Positions 9,585-23,412 of a DNA stretch of 38,464 bases are shown piece after piece. The stretch lies in NCBI GenBank assembly GCA_003254885.1, contig QANT01008454.1:1-38464 (forward strand). The letters are read 5' to 3'. The notes beneath the pieces are model-generated. The model did no database searches, was not told where the DNA came from, and saw only the letters and a program-made list of their open reading frames with translations. The stretch comes from Purshia tridentata (taxonomy: Eukaryota; Streptophyta; Magnoliopsida; Rosales; Rosaceae). The translations under genes were made by a program, and so were the position numbers. How positions within the stretch are numbered: the first letter of the stretch is position 1; every line of letters starts with the position of its first letter.

Positions 9585-12500
9585 TTACTTGCCTTCTCTA
9601 TCCTCCTCTTCTCTGGGTCTTACTGAGGAGCTTGAACCTGATGTCATTCCAATGGCCTGGGTGTGTGTGAACCTTTGAAGCTGTATCATGCGAGCGTAAC
9701 ACCCATCTGGGTAATTTTTCAATAGGTGGGAGTGGGATCCTTGTTCTGCTACTTTCCCATCATCAATCACTGCAATGACATGGGCATTCCTGATGGTTGA
9801 TAGTCTGTGTGCAACCACAATTGTGGTTTTCCCTGAGCAAGCGCGCTCCAGAGCCTCTTGAATAGATCTTTCAGACTCAGCATCAAGTGCACTTGTTGCT
9901 TCATCAAGAAGCATAAGCTCTGCCTTCCTCACTAAGGCCCTGGCAATGGCAACTCTCTGTTTTTGTCCTCCAGATAACTGAATTCCCCTCTCCCCAACAA
10001 ACGTTTTGTATCCTTCTGGCAATGCAGATATGAATTTGTGAGCATTGGCCAGATTTGCAGCTTCAATGATCTCAGCCTCAGTTGCTGAGTCGTGCCCATA
10101 AGCAATATTTTCATAAATAGTTGTAGCAAAAAGGCATGGCTCCTGGGGAACCACAGCAATGTGCCTTCTGAGGGACTTGAGATTGTATTTTCGAATGTCC
10201 TTTCCATCAACCATAACTCGTCCTGATGTTGGGTCATAGAATCGCTGTATCAGTGAAATGACTGAGCTCTTGCCACACCCACTCGGACCAACAAGGGCAA
10301 GAGTCTTGCCTGCTCGGGCACGGAGGGAGAGATCACGGAAAATAGGGACATCAGGGCGAGTAGGATAAGAAAAGTCTACATGCTTGAATTCAACTTCTCC
10401 ACGTAAACGATCAGGAACTACCGTAGCATCTAGATCATCAGGTTCAATTTCAGTTTTTCGGTCAAGTAGCTCAAAGACTGATCGCATGGCTCGACCACCC
10501 TTGATAAAGTCAGGAGCCAAGGTTAGTGTTTCTGCTGCGCCATTAGCAGACACCATGAGGACCATGAAAACTCGGATCGTCTTTGAGAAGTCTGAGATTC
10601 CATGCTTTACAAGCCAGGAAGCATACCAAAGACCTAGAGCATAGGAAGCATAGAGTGCAAACTGAGCTATCCCGAATCCACTTCCAGCAATCTGACCCTT
10701 CCAGAAGCACCGACGAAGGGGAATCTGCAGGTTGCTGGAGAAAAGACCAACAATTTTTCCCTCCGAATTGAAAGCAGCAACAGTTCTTACATTGGCTATG
10801 GCCTCCCCAGCTAGTTGGGTGGCCTTGGCATGGGCACCTTCAAGGTCTCCAGAGAAACCCGTCATGAACATTTTCTGTTACAGATCCAACAAAAAACCAG
10901 TAAATTACAGGAATCTATCAATGGATAAACTATCTTAAAAAAAAATTGAATATATGCCTTGATTTTTGTTAGAGTATATTGCATTTCCCCCGTTTGTCTA
11001 GTCTGAATGTCATAGTCAGATTCCAATTAATTTCCCAATGTTTCCAGTACCATAGATAACACTTGTAAATTCCCATGTGGAAATTGTCACCATGCATGCT
11101 TGAAGAACTATTTAGGAAAAATAAAAAAATACCTGCAAAACTGTGGCTGCAACAACCACTGGGAAGACAGCTACGAGAACAAGGGCGAGGCGCCATTGCA
11201 AAACAAATCCTGCAGTGCAAGCAACTAGCATGAGTGCTGTGTTCTGTACAATAACAGAAATCCTGTCTCCAATAGCTGATCTGACGTTGTTGGCGTCAAG
11301 AGCCAGCCTTGCTGCAATCCTGGCACTCTCATTTTCCTCCTGATCGAACCATGCCATTTCATTTTTCAAAACTGCTGTCAGCATTTTCTCCCTCACTCGT
11401 TTTGTAAGGTTTTCTCCCACAATATCCCAGAAGAAATGTTGTAGTGTGTTGAAGAGAAGTGCAGCTGATGAAAGTCCAATTAGCAAATAGCAGTACTTAT
11501 TAATTTGTTTGATCATGAAATCATGGTCCGGATTGTAGTAGACACTGAGGACAGCACTTAGAACATATGCAAAGAAAGCACTAAGAGAACCACAAACAAT
11601 AGAGCCAATTGAACCAACTAAAGCATAAACCCATTCAGGAGAGTTCATCTTTGCAAGGCGCCAGAAGGAACTAGCTTGCTCCTTGAAGGGAAGCTTTTCC
11701 AGCCGGTAATTGGGATGCGAGGCATCAAGGGAGAGACTAAAATCAGAAGTAGAAAAGTCAGATAGCCGGCGTGAGTATGGTGATCGACCATATGAGGAAT
11801 TTCGGGCAATTATAGGTGAGCTTACAGAGTTTCTGGCACTGGAAGGCCTGCAAAATGAAGAACCATGATAAGCACCATTTCTCAGCTTGAAAACATCTGT
11901 TTAAAACAGATATGAAAGTTGAAACATAGGTGCAGAAGCATATTCTCAAGAAACAACGACTCCACAACCGTGGGGGTTACCTTGCACTACTCTTTCTGGC
12001 ATTGTTGAGAGCAGTTTCATGTGCCATCTCTTGCATCCGGATGAGCTTGGCATAGACACCATTTTCTCCTTTCGCAAAGAGTTCATCATGGGTTCCAATT
12101 TCAGAAACACTTCCCTGTTGGAGTACAGCTACTAGGTCAGCCTTGCGAATGGTTGAGAGGCGATGGGCAATGACAAGAGTTGTCCTGCCTATCATAAACC
12201 GGTCAAGGGCTTCTTGCACCAGCTTTTCTGATTCAGAGTCCAATGCACTTGTCGCCTCATCTAAGAGCAGGATTGCTGGGTTTTTCAGCATTGCCCTTGC
12301 TATGGCTATCCTCTGCTTTTGTCCTCCAGACAGTTGCAATCCTCTCTCCCCTACCTGCCATTTTCAAACTATTGTTAATTATATCTATAATTTTATTCTT
12401 AAGTTCATTAACCTTTTTCCATAAATTTTAATCATTCTCCATTGAATTCCCAGAATAATATACAGAAAGAGATGAAAACCTAACAACAGGTTAGAGTTGG

Positions 12501-15500
12501 GGGAAACTATTAATTAACTAAATGAAAAAATTCCTTCTGTGAGAATAAACTAATAGTCCTCTCTGCAATACCACCATTTATGTTCAAGTAATCAAGTTAT
12601 TATCATCTCCATTATCACCATCATCAGGCTACTGTCTCATTTTTGCTATTTATTTATTAATTCTTAGTTTTTGTGAAGTTACAAAGAATAATGGGACCCC
12701 TTCTTCTCTTCCTTATCTTTTCTTTTGTCTTGTACATTGTATCAGTTAATCTAACAATACTCTTTTCCAATTTATTTAGTCCATGTTTCACCATAGGAAT
12801 GTAAAGCCTTAATTATTTCTGCACATGCATTGTTGACTGAAGCATGTTACTTTCTACAAAATGCATGCATGACCAAACGCTTCCCCACATTGACTTTTAA
12901 AAAACCAACCTAAGATAAAGTTAGGTCTTGATTGTTGACCGAATCAACCAATGCATCTTGAATATGATATAATACAAGCTATTATAGGCCATTATGAATC
13001 TGTCTAAATCTGGCCCCTCCAGTCCAGATCCATAATGAAAATTTACCTTCAAGAGTTATAGTACATATCTACAGTAATTCAACAAAAGGTCTACCATTTA
13101 ATTAAATTCAGAGTCTTATTAAATTGTAAAGATATGATTTCCAGTCTAACCAATGCTAACTGTTTTGGATATTAAAAATATATGTCAGAGGGGGTTCAGA
13201 TTCACCAATGGATATTATTGTCTTTAATTAACTAACCTGAGTATCAAAACCATCAGGAAGTTTGACAATGAATGAATGGGCATTGGCAACTCTGGCAGCT
13301 TCTTCAATCTCAACTTGGCCTGCATCAGGTCTGCCCAAAAGTATATTTTCTTTAATGGAGGTCGCAAACAGAGCAGGCTCTTGGCTCACAAGCCCTATTT
13401 GCTGTCTCAACCACCTTAGTTTCAATGTCTTTATGTCATGTCCATCTAGCAGAACTTGCCCTGCACAGGTTTGTTCAATAAAAAAGAATTTCCATTTACC
13501 AACACATTTATCAACAAACATACAAGCCCACATGGAAATATATGAACTCAGGGGAAAGATTAACTTCTATTAGAAAAATTAAAGTAAATTTAATCAAATA
13601 AAACCAAATTACTGGAAAGTTACCTGAGGAGGGATCATAAAATCTCTCAATGAGGGAGACCACAGTGCTCTTACCAGAGCCACTGCTACCAACCAAGGCA
13701 ATGGTCTTCCCGGCCGGAACATTAAGAGAGAAATTGTTGAGGATATGAACATCTGGCCTTGATGGGTAGGAAAAGTCTACAGTTTTTAGCTCCACTAGTC
13801 CTGTAACAGACTCCAATTCCACACCAGCTTCACTATTCCGGTCCATGCCTGGTTTGTGATCAATAATCCGGAAAATTTTAGCAGCTGCAACTTTAGCCTT
13901 TGCAAATGCGCCCATGCTTGGGGCAGACTGTCCTAAAGCCCTGTTGATCAAAGAGAACTATAATCAAACAAACAACAGTTAATCAAAAAAAAAATATGAG
14001 AAAATAGAACAAATGCAACATAGTACTTACAGTCCACCTATCATGACAGCAAACATGGTGGCTATGGCAAGACCTCCATTGGTGAAGTGGTGCCTAACAA
14101 GATAACCCCCATACCAGAGAAGAAGTGCATAACAGCAGAAAACTACAAAGTACGTCGCTCCAAGTCCCATTCCCTTAGCAAATCCGCTCTTGTAACCAAG
14201 CCTCTGAGCCACCTTCAATGCAGAGGAGTATGCTTGTAGTGCTCTTGATTCCCCAACGAATGACAAAACGACCCGAATTTGAGCTACTGTCTGCAATTTG
14301 GCTTAGAAATTCAGCTATACCCACATGCCAAAACATCGAAAATTTGCCATAAATCAAGCAAAAAGGGGGCTTTTTAGCAATTAAAAGTGCATTTTCTGAC
14401 CTGTTCTACAGTGTGTCCTGCTTGTGAAAGAGCTTCTTGGCTCTTGCCTGAGAGCTTGGCTAATGTGGTGGTGTGGATGGCTCCAATTACAGCGATCAGA
14501 GGAACAACAGCAAGAGTGACAAGAGCTAATTGCCACACAGCAGTGAAACCCACCACAAACCCAGACACAAATGTTGCCATATAGTGAATGAAATTACCCA
14601 ACTGCACAATGAAGCAGAAAAGCAAACATGTTGGTCTAAAACCCAATTGGGAACCAAAAGTGACCAAAAAAAGAGGTTAACAAGTTCTGGGTTTTGCTTC
14701 ACCTTCTCGCTAATGGCGTCCTGAACCATCACTGCATCGGTGTTAATGGCAAAAACGACGTCGGAAGTTCGAACCTCTGTGTCAAAGTACTGAATGTCCT
14801 GGCTCAGAGCAGCTTCAAGGTACTTGATCCTCATCTTGGTTGATTGCCTCTCTCCGGTCCACATCCAACACGATATCTCTGCAGCAGCCAATTACCAAAA
14901 AAAGTCTTTAATTACATTAACACAAACAAGAAAGGGAAAACCCAGCATCAAAAAGAGGCGCACAGTGACTGCAACAGTGAGTAAACAAAGCTCACCTGCC
15001 CATGAAGATGCCCATATTGCAGCTCCAACCACAAGAAAGTACAATGCGTACTGCAAATTCAGAAAGCCACAAAGATGAGAATGAGCTTCTTCTTCTTCTT
15101 TTTTCCAATCATATTTAACGGTAAAGATCATAAAATACCTTCAAAACCTCTTGCATCATCTTATCGATATTGTTTGCATTGGCACCAAAAGAATTGACAA
15201 GATCGGCAAAGAAGCGAAGGAAGATGGGCAAAGAACAACCATGCACGACTGCTCCAACAGACCCAATTGCCATCAAAACGTAATCCAACCCATCAGCAAA
15301 TCTGAAGAGCTCTCCAAACCCAACTGAGGGAAAAGCCTCAGGTTTTTCACCACCACCACTACTACCACCACCACCACCACCACCACCACCACCTGCAGCA
15401 GCAGCAGCAGCAGCAGAGTCTTTATTTGGCTCAGAGCTCTCCATTGCCTCTCTTCTATCTGCCCTGCTCACACCCTCTTGAGCTTCTTGGTCTTCCACTC

Positions 15501-15660
15501 TGGGGTCTCTATCTATAGCTGTTGCTGATGTTGTTGTTGCCTTTGATGGGTTGGTTTTAAATCGGTCAGAGGGATCAGGTTCAGACACCAGCTCAAGGCC
15601 GTGCATTTCGGACCATCTCCACTGCTCAGTCGTCTTTATCCCCTCAGAATCTTGTGACAT
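9585..15660 (-). CDS. ABCB1: ABC transporter B family member 1 (P-glycoprotein, auxin efflux)
   Basis: Ten exons on the minus strand join in phase to 1377 residues: 15660-15139, 15050-14996, 14878-14703, 14601-14401, 14290-14031, 13940-13624, 13460-13237, 12354-11981, 11847-11133 and 10874-9585. All introns are GT-AG. It is a full-length transporter, TMD1-NBD1-TMD2-NBD2. NBD1 has Walker [10 protein letters not shown] (about 489-497), signature LSGGQ (593-597), Walker B LLLDEATS (about 614-621) and the H-loop H649. NBD2 has GPSGCGKSS (about 1144-1152), LSGGQ (1248-1252), LLDE (about 1270-1273) and H1304. All catalytic residues are present, so the protein should be active. ABCB1 exports auxin at the plasma membrane and works with TWD1. 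I chose MSQDSEG as the start because family members begin this way; an in-frame ATG lies 27 bp upstream. The protein is longer than Arabidopsis ABCB1 (1286 residues), mostly from an N-terminal extension with Ala7 and Gly10 runs. Confidence 0.95.
12355..13236 (-). other. largest ABCB1 intron (intron 7)
   Basis: This 882-bp intron splits NBD1 between the Q-loop exon and the signature/Walker B exon. It is AT-rich and I see no embedded gene or transposon. Other introns of the gene are mostly about 80-290 bp. Confidence 0.7.
15346..15416. repeat. coding trinucleotide repeats in ABCB1 exon 1
   Basis: A run of ACC/CCA units followed by GCA units encodes Gly10 and Ala7 on the minus strand (residues about 83-99), then Ser-Ser-Gly3. 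Such repeats are prone to length change. They lie in the cytosolic N-terminal extension, before the first membrane segment. Confidence 0.85.
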
Positions 15661-16043
15661 TTGCAAAATTCCTAGCTTTATGAGCAAACCAAACCTCCAC
15701 CCTCTCTCTTTCTATCTTCCCTCTTTATTATCTCAATCTACCTGGTGGCTTTTGAGCTCAATATGTCTTTGCTTGCTTCCCCGCTTTTCCAAATTTATTA
15801 TTTTTAACCCCCCTGTCAGTTATGTTTTATTTTTTTTTTCCTGCTTTTACTACTCTTATATTTTTGTTGTTTTCTGTGTTTTTCTTGCTTCTGTTTCCAT
15901 TGGTGCTTTAATATATCTCGTGCGTTGGTGCGTTTACGGTTGGTGGGATTGCTTCAGTTTGCTTGCTTCTTCTGTAAAAAAAATAATAATAAATGACACT
16001 AAACACACATTGACATATTGGTAAGTTGGGAGCGGAGCTGTTT

Positions 16044-16061
16044 AGAGAGAGAGAGAGAGAG
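16044..16061. repeat. (AG)n microsatellite
   Basis: This is a run of nine AG units upstream of ABCB1. Confidence 0.9.
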
Positions 16062-16335
16062 GGGTTTTCCACCCGACAAGAAACACTGTGTGAAAACTTA
16101 AAAGAGTTTTTTGACCAAAACAGATTCAAAGCAGACCACCTAATAGAAAAATTAATAAACACAATTCAAAATTTTTGTTTTTTTTGCTTTTCTTTTCAAA
16201 AATTTTAATCACAGAGACAGTTGATTCTCAATTCCTTCTTGCTTTGCCTTGGCTTCTTCCGCAAGTTAAATTGTAAAAGCACGCACAAGAAAATTTCTTC
16301 CCTTTCTTCAAAAAGTTGATACCTGCCCCTCTCTA

Positions 16336-16352
16336 TCTCTCTCTCTCTCTCT
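16336..16352. repeat. (CT)n microsatellite
   Basis: This run of TCT/CT units lies upstream of ABCB1, about 290 bp from the AG repeat and opposite to it in sequence. Confidence 0.9.
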
Positions 16353-16600
16353 GTCAGTCTCCTGTAAATCCGGCGTTTTTTGCTGCTCACTGTACCCTCC
16401 TCGCCACCAGGAAAACAAGAAGAAAAAATGAAAATGAAAAAACTTGATCAATTAAAAAACACCCAAACAGCCCCTCCATCATAAATAATGCAATTATGGT
16501 CCATTATTGTTCATTCTTTTTTGTAGTGCTACATTTTCCTTGAATGTTGACTGAAACCATTTGACGGTGATGAAGTTTGTCAATGTAAACCCTGCTAGCT

Positions 16601-19600
16601 TTGACATAAAGATAGCAACTTTCATTGAAAAATCACACACTGCTTCATCCTACTAAACTAACCCAAGTCCCATTTCCACGTTTACAATTGTTTCTAGATA
16701 AATAATTGAAACTCTTAAAAAAAAAATTCAAAGTGGGATTGTCAGGAAATGGTGGACAAATCTGAGGATTCCTCTAAGCTTTGATTCTTTACAGAAGTGA
16801 CAGCGAATTATTGGATTTGTTTAGATGCAACTATGAGCTTCTGTTAAGTTAAGTCAGAACTCAGCTGAGGAGTGATTAAACTTAAAGTTAAGCTTAATTT
16901 AGGCAACTTGTTTCAGACTTTTTTTGGTGCGGTGGTTTCAGAATTCAGAGAACATAAAAAGAGAGGGGTTGGCTTTAATCACGCTTTGGAGTTTAATAAA
17001 TGAACTGGGTTGTGAGTCAGCTCCTTTTTTATAGCTAAAATACAATAAAGTCCACTGTCATCTGACACTCTGAAAATACCTTGGAGTTTCAATTTTTTAG
17101 CATTATATTTGTACTGGGATTGTGACAATATTTTAGCAAATTTTATTTATTTTTGAGGAAAATTTATTTACAATTACAATTTACAAATGACAAATTATTG
17201 GGTTTTGATTTATTTTTTTTTAAGCTTTTAAGGAATAAAGGAAAAGTGGGGTTTTGATATCTTTCTCTCTTTTCACGCTTACCGTACTGTCTCTGGCTTC
17301 TCTGTCAAGGTCTTTGGCAAGGCTCTGTTTGCCTCCACCCACGGGCGTTTGTCGAGTGCTGTAAGGTTGTACGCAACACCTGGCTTAGAATATGCCACTT
17401 CTGCTGCAGTTTATTACAAGCATGTGCCATTCTGAGATTTACAGGTGGCCAGAAAATAGTTTATTTATTGATGTGTACAATTGTTTGGTCTTGAGTCTTG
17501 ACGCCATATTTGTTTCATGAATGTAATAAATAATGATACTTCTTTTCTTTACTCTTCTTTTTCTTTTCTGCATCAGCCTCAGTTTACCAAAAATAAAAGC
17601 TAGCTTTAATTTCAATGTGTAAGCCAAGAGAGAATTATGAGACTGAAAAAGATGACAAGACTTCTCTCTTTTTTTTCATTTTCTGTTTTGGGTGAATAAG
17701 TGGGACAACAATTATTTCTTTTGTGGTGATTTGATTGTAAACGAGGAGAGAAATGAGAACATAAAGATTCCCATTTATTGAAGAATTTCCTTTGTCTTCA
17801 TTGTAGAATTTTATTTTTTGCATCTTACACAGTCGCTCTGTGTATGAATATGAAGATTGGCCTGGCCAAAAGAAAACACAGATGAATATGGAGAATTGGG
17901 GACTCATCAATGTCATGAGATGAAGGGACTGAACCCTTCAACCACTGTTCTTAACTTTAGAGGTTGAGGGTATTATGGAGTTTGGTAGACTGCAAATATG
18001 GAAATAGGTAAAACTTTATGGAGAAAGTTATATATGACAGACACTAATTTGGTCTCACAGACACATATTATGTATAACAGTTTCACTAATTTGCAAACTA
18101 ATGGATGAATCTGACCCATCAATTGATATGAAAGTTACTGTAATATGTACTTATAATGTTTCTCTTTCATAATATTTACTAGCATCCAATAAAACTGTAT
18201 TAGAAATGCAATGGAATATAACGAATACATTATAAATTATATAAACATGGTCGTTAAAGTTTAGGTGTAAAGAAAAGGGTCGGTGAACAGACTTCAAAAT
18301 TAGAGAGTTAAATTAAGATTAGTCTTGTTGATGATAAAAAAAAAGGTGCATATTTAATTAGCAAGTGAGCTGCCAAATTTTGGGGTATACCCAATGACCA
18401 TGATCAAGTCAAAAGGGAAACCCTCTCTTTTTTATTACTTTAATTTGGTACAAACAAAGAAGATTAAAATTTAAATATGAAGATAAATACTCAAGTGCCC
18501 ACTCAAATACTCCTCTAAAAAAGTGGTGCATGTGGCCCTCATTATGTCAATTGACTCAATTCCATTGTCTTTCTTGTGGTGAAGTGTGCTTTATTTTAGA
18601 CCATTTTTTAATTATCATGATTTTTGAAGATCTTAATTTATAAGTTACTATGATTCAAACCACAAGAGGATGGTGTGGTCAACTTGGAATATTGAGGGTT
18701 GTAGACTACAAGTGTTAAAAAAGTGCACCAATCCTTGGCCACATTCTAGTTATTTTATGTTATATATCTTATGGCCCTAGGCCTTGAGCTAATTTATCTC
18801 CTTTATCCTAATTAAGGGCCCATCCACTATTTAGAATACCGTAAATGCCACCATGCCAACAATTTCTTTGTCATATTAAAGAACTCTCCAACTTAGATTG
18901 AATGGCAAACATGTCTCATTATAGAAATAAGAGATCTTAGTGTGTACATATGGACTAATAATCACATCATATATATGAGTTTGGATTTTCTTCTTTTGTG
19001 TTTATATGAAAATGCGCATAATTTGTCTAATTGGTCATTACATCGTTCAAGTGATTTGATGACTAAAAACTCTCAATACACATAAATTATGCAAATTTTT
19101 CTACAACTTGTGTTCCTCAACTATTATGCATGCATTTTGTCCAATTTTTTAGCCAAGTAAATGAAATGTCATAAAACCTATTTTGGGCATCTTCCTTTTC
19201 GTATATTTTACCACTATATGTGGTCCATTTTATTTTTTATTTTCGGCCGGCCTACATATATATGTAATATGTATAGTCCTTTTTTCATGGATGAATATGC
19301 CCTACTTCATTTGTGAAGCTGCTGGTTTTGGATGAACAAGCCAGTTAGAATCGAGTCATCAATTGACCATTATTCTCTCTCTGTGTTTGAAAATGAAGGA
19401 TAATCACCCATTCATGCATATCGAAAAGAAGAACCAAAGCACTTTGAAAAACTTTTCACTTCTTGAGCAGTGCAAATTAATTGAAGAATATAGCTGATTT
19501 TTGATGATGATAGGGCACTTCTTGGGCATGTGATAGAAATGGGAAACAATAATTATTTTAATTTGGTTTTTTTTTTAATTTATTTATCTCCCTTTATAAC

Positions 19601-21693
19601 TTGATCAATGTATGGAGGGAATGAAAAGCCTTGGAATGAAAGTGAGCTAATTGGGTCCACCTATACGCTAGACTCATCGATATTCCTAACTCCTAAGTAT
19701 GACTACCAATATATTAACATTTGTTACTATGACTTCCAATATTATACCAACATTTGTTACATGAATCCCAGCAGAAACATATAATATACCTATAAAATAT
19801 ACAAAAATCCCACATATATGATATATGTTCAAGACCAATATATTCTGTGGTTACATAACAGCTGTACTGATTGATTGAACTTAGCAGAGCATGCAGAATT
19901 GATGTTTGGAAATTAAAACTCATGTTTCATGAATTAATTTCTAATTGCAAATATATTGCTGAAATGTTAGGCATAAACCTCATCAACTGCGAGGTTAGAT
20001 ACATATATATCTGACAAAGGCTGTGAGTATCCGCAGGTACCAAGTATATACCTGACTTAAATATCAAAGGATTTTGGCCTACACAACACTGATGTTGCAC
20101 CAATACCTTATTTCTCTTTTTTCTTACGTTATTTTGGTAAATGATTTGAAATATTTGCTCGACCTCGATATCGAGATGTCATACAGTTGAACGAGTCCAG
20201 ATTCTCTGTCTCCAAAATACATGTCTCTATCTATCAATCTTTTATGCTGATAGAGTGACACGTATTTTTAATTTAACTGAACATTAGCAATGTTAAATCT
20301 AATTAAAAGAAATTTTTAAAAAAAAATCCCCCACATATCTCAGCCTCATCCCAACTTTATTTTTGGGACAAGGAGAGACTCCCGATAAACCACCTCAATA
20401 AAGAAAATATAAGAGAACTTTTATAGTATAGTAATTGTATCCGATACATCTATATTTAATAGTGGAAAACCATATCGTTATAAAGATAATATGAATTCTA
20501 TCAAAATCATTGATCAAAAGTTTGCCTTATTATATGAAGTGTCTGCATTGTAAAATTTTTCTAGTTTTATTATTTGAATAGTTTAGAGCTGTTCGACGAA
20601 AACAAAATGATTTACTAAGCTCTAAACTATTCATGATCAATATCAAATATTCAAATCAAATGTATGCTATCACAAGTTCTAAGAGATGGGCCTGCAAAAT
20701 GGATTTAGCCAGTTTAGAAGAGAGTTCTTGGTTGGTGTCACTGCAATATATAGTTAATCTTTCAAATTTCCATAGTGTTGAAGGTAATAAGACTATATAA
20801 TTAACTTTCAGTTTTTATATACTCGATCAAAAGTTTAACATTTCAAAGTGGCATATCTATATTGTAAATATCTAATCAATAAGAGTTGGTTTTGTTTGCA
20901 AATTGTACCAACAAAACATTGATTGAGAAGTGTATGGGATGGGACTAGGGAGTAGGCAGCATGGCATATGTGATATGTCTTTTGGTTTCAAATTTTCAAC
21001 GCAGGTGAATGAAGAAAAAGGTTGGGGAAAAACTGTGAAAGTCAAGGTAGGTATGAAATAATCGCCTTTCATGTCACCATAAATAGACTTTGGAGTTGTT
21101 GAGTTGATTGAGTCCCTAAATTAAACAACCACCCATTCCAAGACTACAGTCTATAGTAAAAATTAAGAATACATATTCATTTTTCTTTTTATTAGACCAA
21201 AAAAGAAAACCAAGTTTTTTTATTTTTCATTATTTTCAAAATCAACATAAAATTCACTCCCCTAACATCGAGCATTTTCCAAAATTATGACCAAAATTAT
21301 GATAGAGAAAGAGAAGTCCTTATCTACATATCAACTTTCAAGTCCTCAACAAGGTATCATCAATTTTCTCCAGAAATAAATAAAAATCCAAGACCCACCC
21401 GTTTGGGAAGAAGCCAACAATGATAATGGCCATTTTTTTATTATTTATTTTAGCTGATAATATTTGACTGAACATGCGATCGATGAGGACAAACTGCATA
21501 TATCTCTGTCCGATTACCACACATCTTTTGTCTTTTATATGGTGTTGAAAAACGACTTCACTCTAGTCCAACATTGAACAGTAAATATTTTACGTATAAG
21601 TTTTTATTAGTATTTAAAAAGGAAAAGAACACCCCTTATAAAATAGAAATTACTTAATAAATGTCTTTTTTAATAGTGAATCAATTTGGTAAA
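16601..21693. other. gene-poor intergenic DNA
   Basis: This is about 5 kb of AT-rich sequence in which I recognise no gene, tRNA or known miRNA. The longest ORFs are under 100 codons, AT-rich and without domains. One 16-bp perfect hairpin is listed separately. Confidence 0.5.
20575..20633. repeat. 16-bp perfect inverted repeat with 27-nt loop
   Basis: TGAATAGTTTAGAGCT at 20575-20590 is exactly reverse-complemented at 20618-20633. The stem is too short for a plant miRNA precursor, and I recognise no known miRNA in it. Confidence 0.7.
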
Positions 21694-21940
21694 ACCCTTA
21701 GGTGACTTCAAAAAATTAAATTTTGAATTTTAATAAAATTTTCATAATTCAAAAATATAAAAATTTTAAAAGAAATTTTAACAGAATTTCGATTTCGATG
21801 AAAATTTAGACTAAAACAATTAAAACTTTTAACATAATTTCGATTCGGTGATATTTTGAGACCTCATAAAAATGGAACTTTCAAATAAATTTTTGAAATT
21901 TAATTCTTTGGGTGACTTTGAAATCATACTTTCTAAGGGT
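21694..21940. mobile_element. foldback/MITE-like element with ACCCTTAG ends
   Basis: The block begins ACCCTTAG and ends CTAAGGGT. The inner sequence GGTGACTTCAAAAAATTAAA near the left end has an inverted counterpart, TTTAATTCTTTGGGTGACTT, near the right. The interior is AT-rich and non-coding. I see no clear target-site duplication. Confidence 0.4.
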
Positions 21941-23402
21941 CCATGCTTTGAAATTAGTTTAAGTAGGAGATAGTAAGATAAAATTAGAATAGTTTTAGAG
22001 TTTGATTCTTTATGATATAACATAAAGAAAAAAGTCACAATCACAAAATCATAACTTGTATTATTGTCCAAACTGATGCTTAATGGTGATGCTATTCGAT
22101 ACCAATTGATAAAATTTTAGATAAAATTACTCTTACAAAACCAACTTAAAAGAAAATGGTATATTCCCAAAAGCTCATATACTTAAAACGATATCGTATT
22201 TTTTCAAAGTGGGATTGTGAGATTCTAATTTCATCATGGCCCTCCCCTAAGAGAAAATTTTGATCCATTTAAATGCAAGGAAGAGAATATGCCAGGTTAT
22301 ATTGCAGCCAATGGACATTGCTTAAGCTGCCTCTAGGAAGCCCCCACCATGGATTACTCAAATAGGGATTTAAATTATAAAAAAAGAAAAAAAAAACACA
22401 CACACACACAAAGATTTTATNAAAAACACACACACACACACACACAAAGATTTTATTCCTATTAAGATATTAGAATTGCTTCCTCTACCTCACTACCTCT
22501 CCACATTGCAATAATGCAAAAAGCATAGAATTTGCATTACAAAAGGATCCACATTATTACCAACTCATTTCAAATGGTTTGTCCACATTTGCAATTTTGA
22601 TTGGTCACCAATTTGAGCTCAAACCCTATAGGCTATCTTGGTATGGCTGCCTAATAATATATTGTAGTAGTAGTACTCAGGCTTTGTATTTATTCAATTT
22701 TATACTTTTTGGAAATTTCCCACTCCCTTCTAGATAGGCTTTTGATTTAACACGGAAAATATTCCAAGGACAATTTTAATTATTTTTAATTATTTTATAA
22801 TCAATTCCCAGTTGGTGGAGTGGGAATCTGACTAGAAAGTAGTATCCCTGATATTAATTAAATTAAAGTCTTCTTTTCCCAAAAATAGGTATCCTTAACG
22901 GTAGCAAACCTCCACATAATGAAACATTATTATTTTATTAAAGAAAAAATTGATGATTTTTTAGGTGTTAAGTGGCTTCCACAATATCTCCTCCATGCTT
23001 TACATGGCCTGTCCTTGGAACATTAAAAATCTGGAAGCCACATGCATTAGGCATCTTAATCAAACTTTATGCCTTAAATAATGGGTTTTAAGTGATATGG
23101 GAGTTTAATTATTTTGCTGGGAGATATATCATAAATTTCACAATTAATATATAGTACCTGCAGACCTGTAATACCTACTTTGACAATGCAGACCATGAAA
23201 TTTATATTTCAAATAAAGAGAAACAAGGCTGAAGTGCGTATCTTTATGAGTAGGGTTTAAGTCTTTAACAACCAAAATGGTGAAGTATATTAATTATTAA
23301 TTTATTAGTTTTTCTCACATAAAGCAAAGGGTTTAGAAAATGCAGGGGGAAACAGAGTAAACTGGAGAGGAACGATCAAGTCTTCACTTCACAAAAAGCC
23401 TT
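21941..23402. other. intergenic, with a sequencing gap at 22421
   Basis: No gene is recognised. The stretch contains a single N at 22421 inside a duplicated CA-repeat block, listed separately. Confidence 0.5.
22391..22456. repeat. (CA)n microsatellite duplicated across an N
   Basis: A-run, CA repeat and AAAGATTTTAT occur on the left of the N at 22421, and the same series occurs again on the right with a longer CA run. This looks like two contig ends that overlap but were not merged. Confidence 0.7.
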
Positions 23403-23412
23403 TAAATTTTAC

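Larger units (their letters stand above)
15661..16600 (-). promoter_or_regulatory. ABCB1 5' UTR and promoter region
   Basis: This is the region upstream of the ABCB1 start. It contains long pyrimidine-rich stretches, an AG microsatellite at 16044-16061 and a CT microsatellite at 16336-16352. CT/GA repeats are common in plant 5' leaders and proximal promoters. I see no single convincing TATA box. Confidence 0.4.

Noticed and set aside
9932..15131. Several ORFs on both strands overlapping ABCB1
   Set aside because: They are shadows of the ABCB1 exons in other frames or opposite strand, with no domains of their own.
20575..20633. Hairpin as a miRNA precursor
   Set aside because: The stem is 16 bp, too short for a 21-nt duplex, and no known plant miRNA matches.
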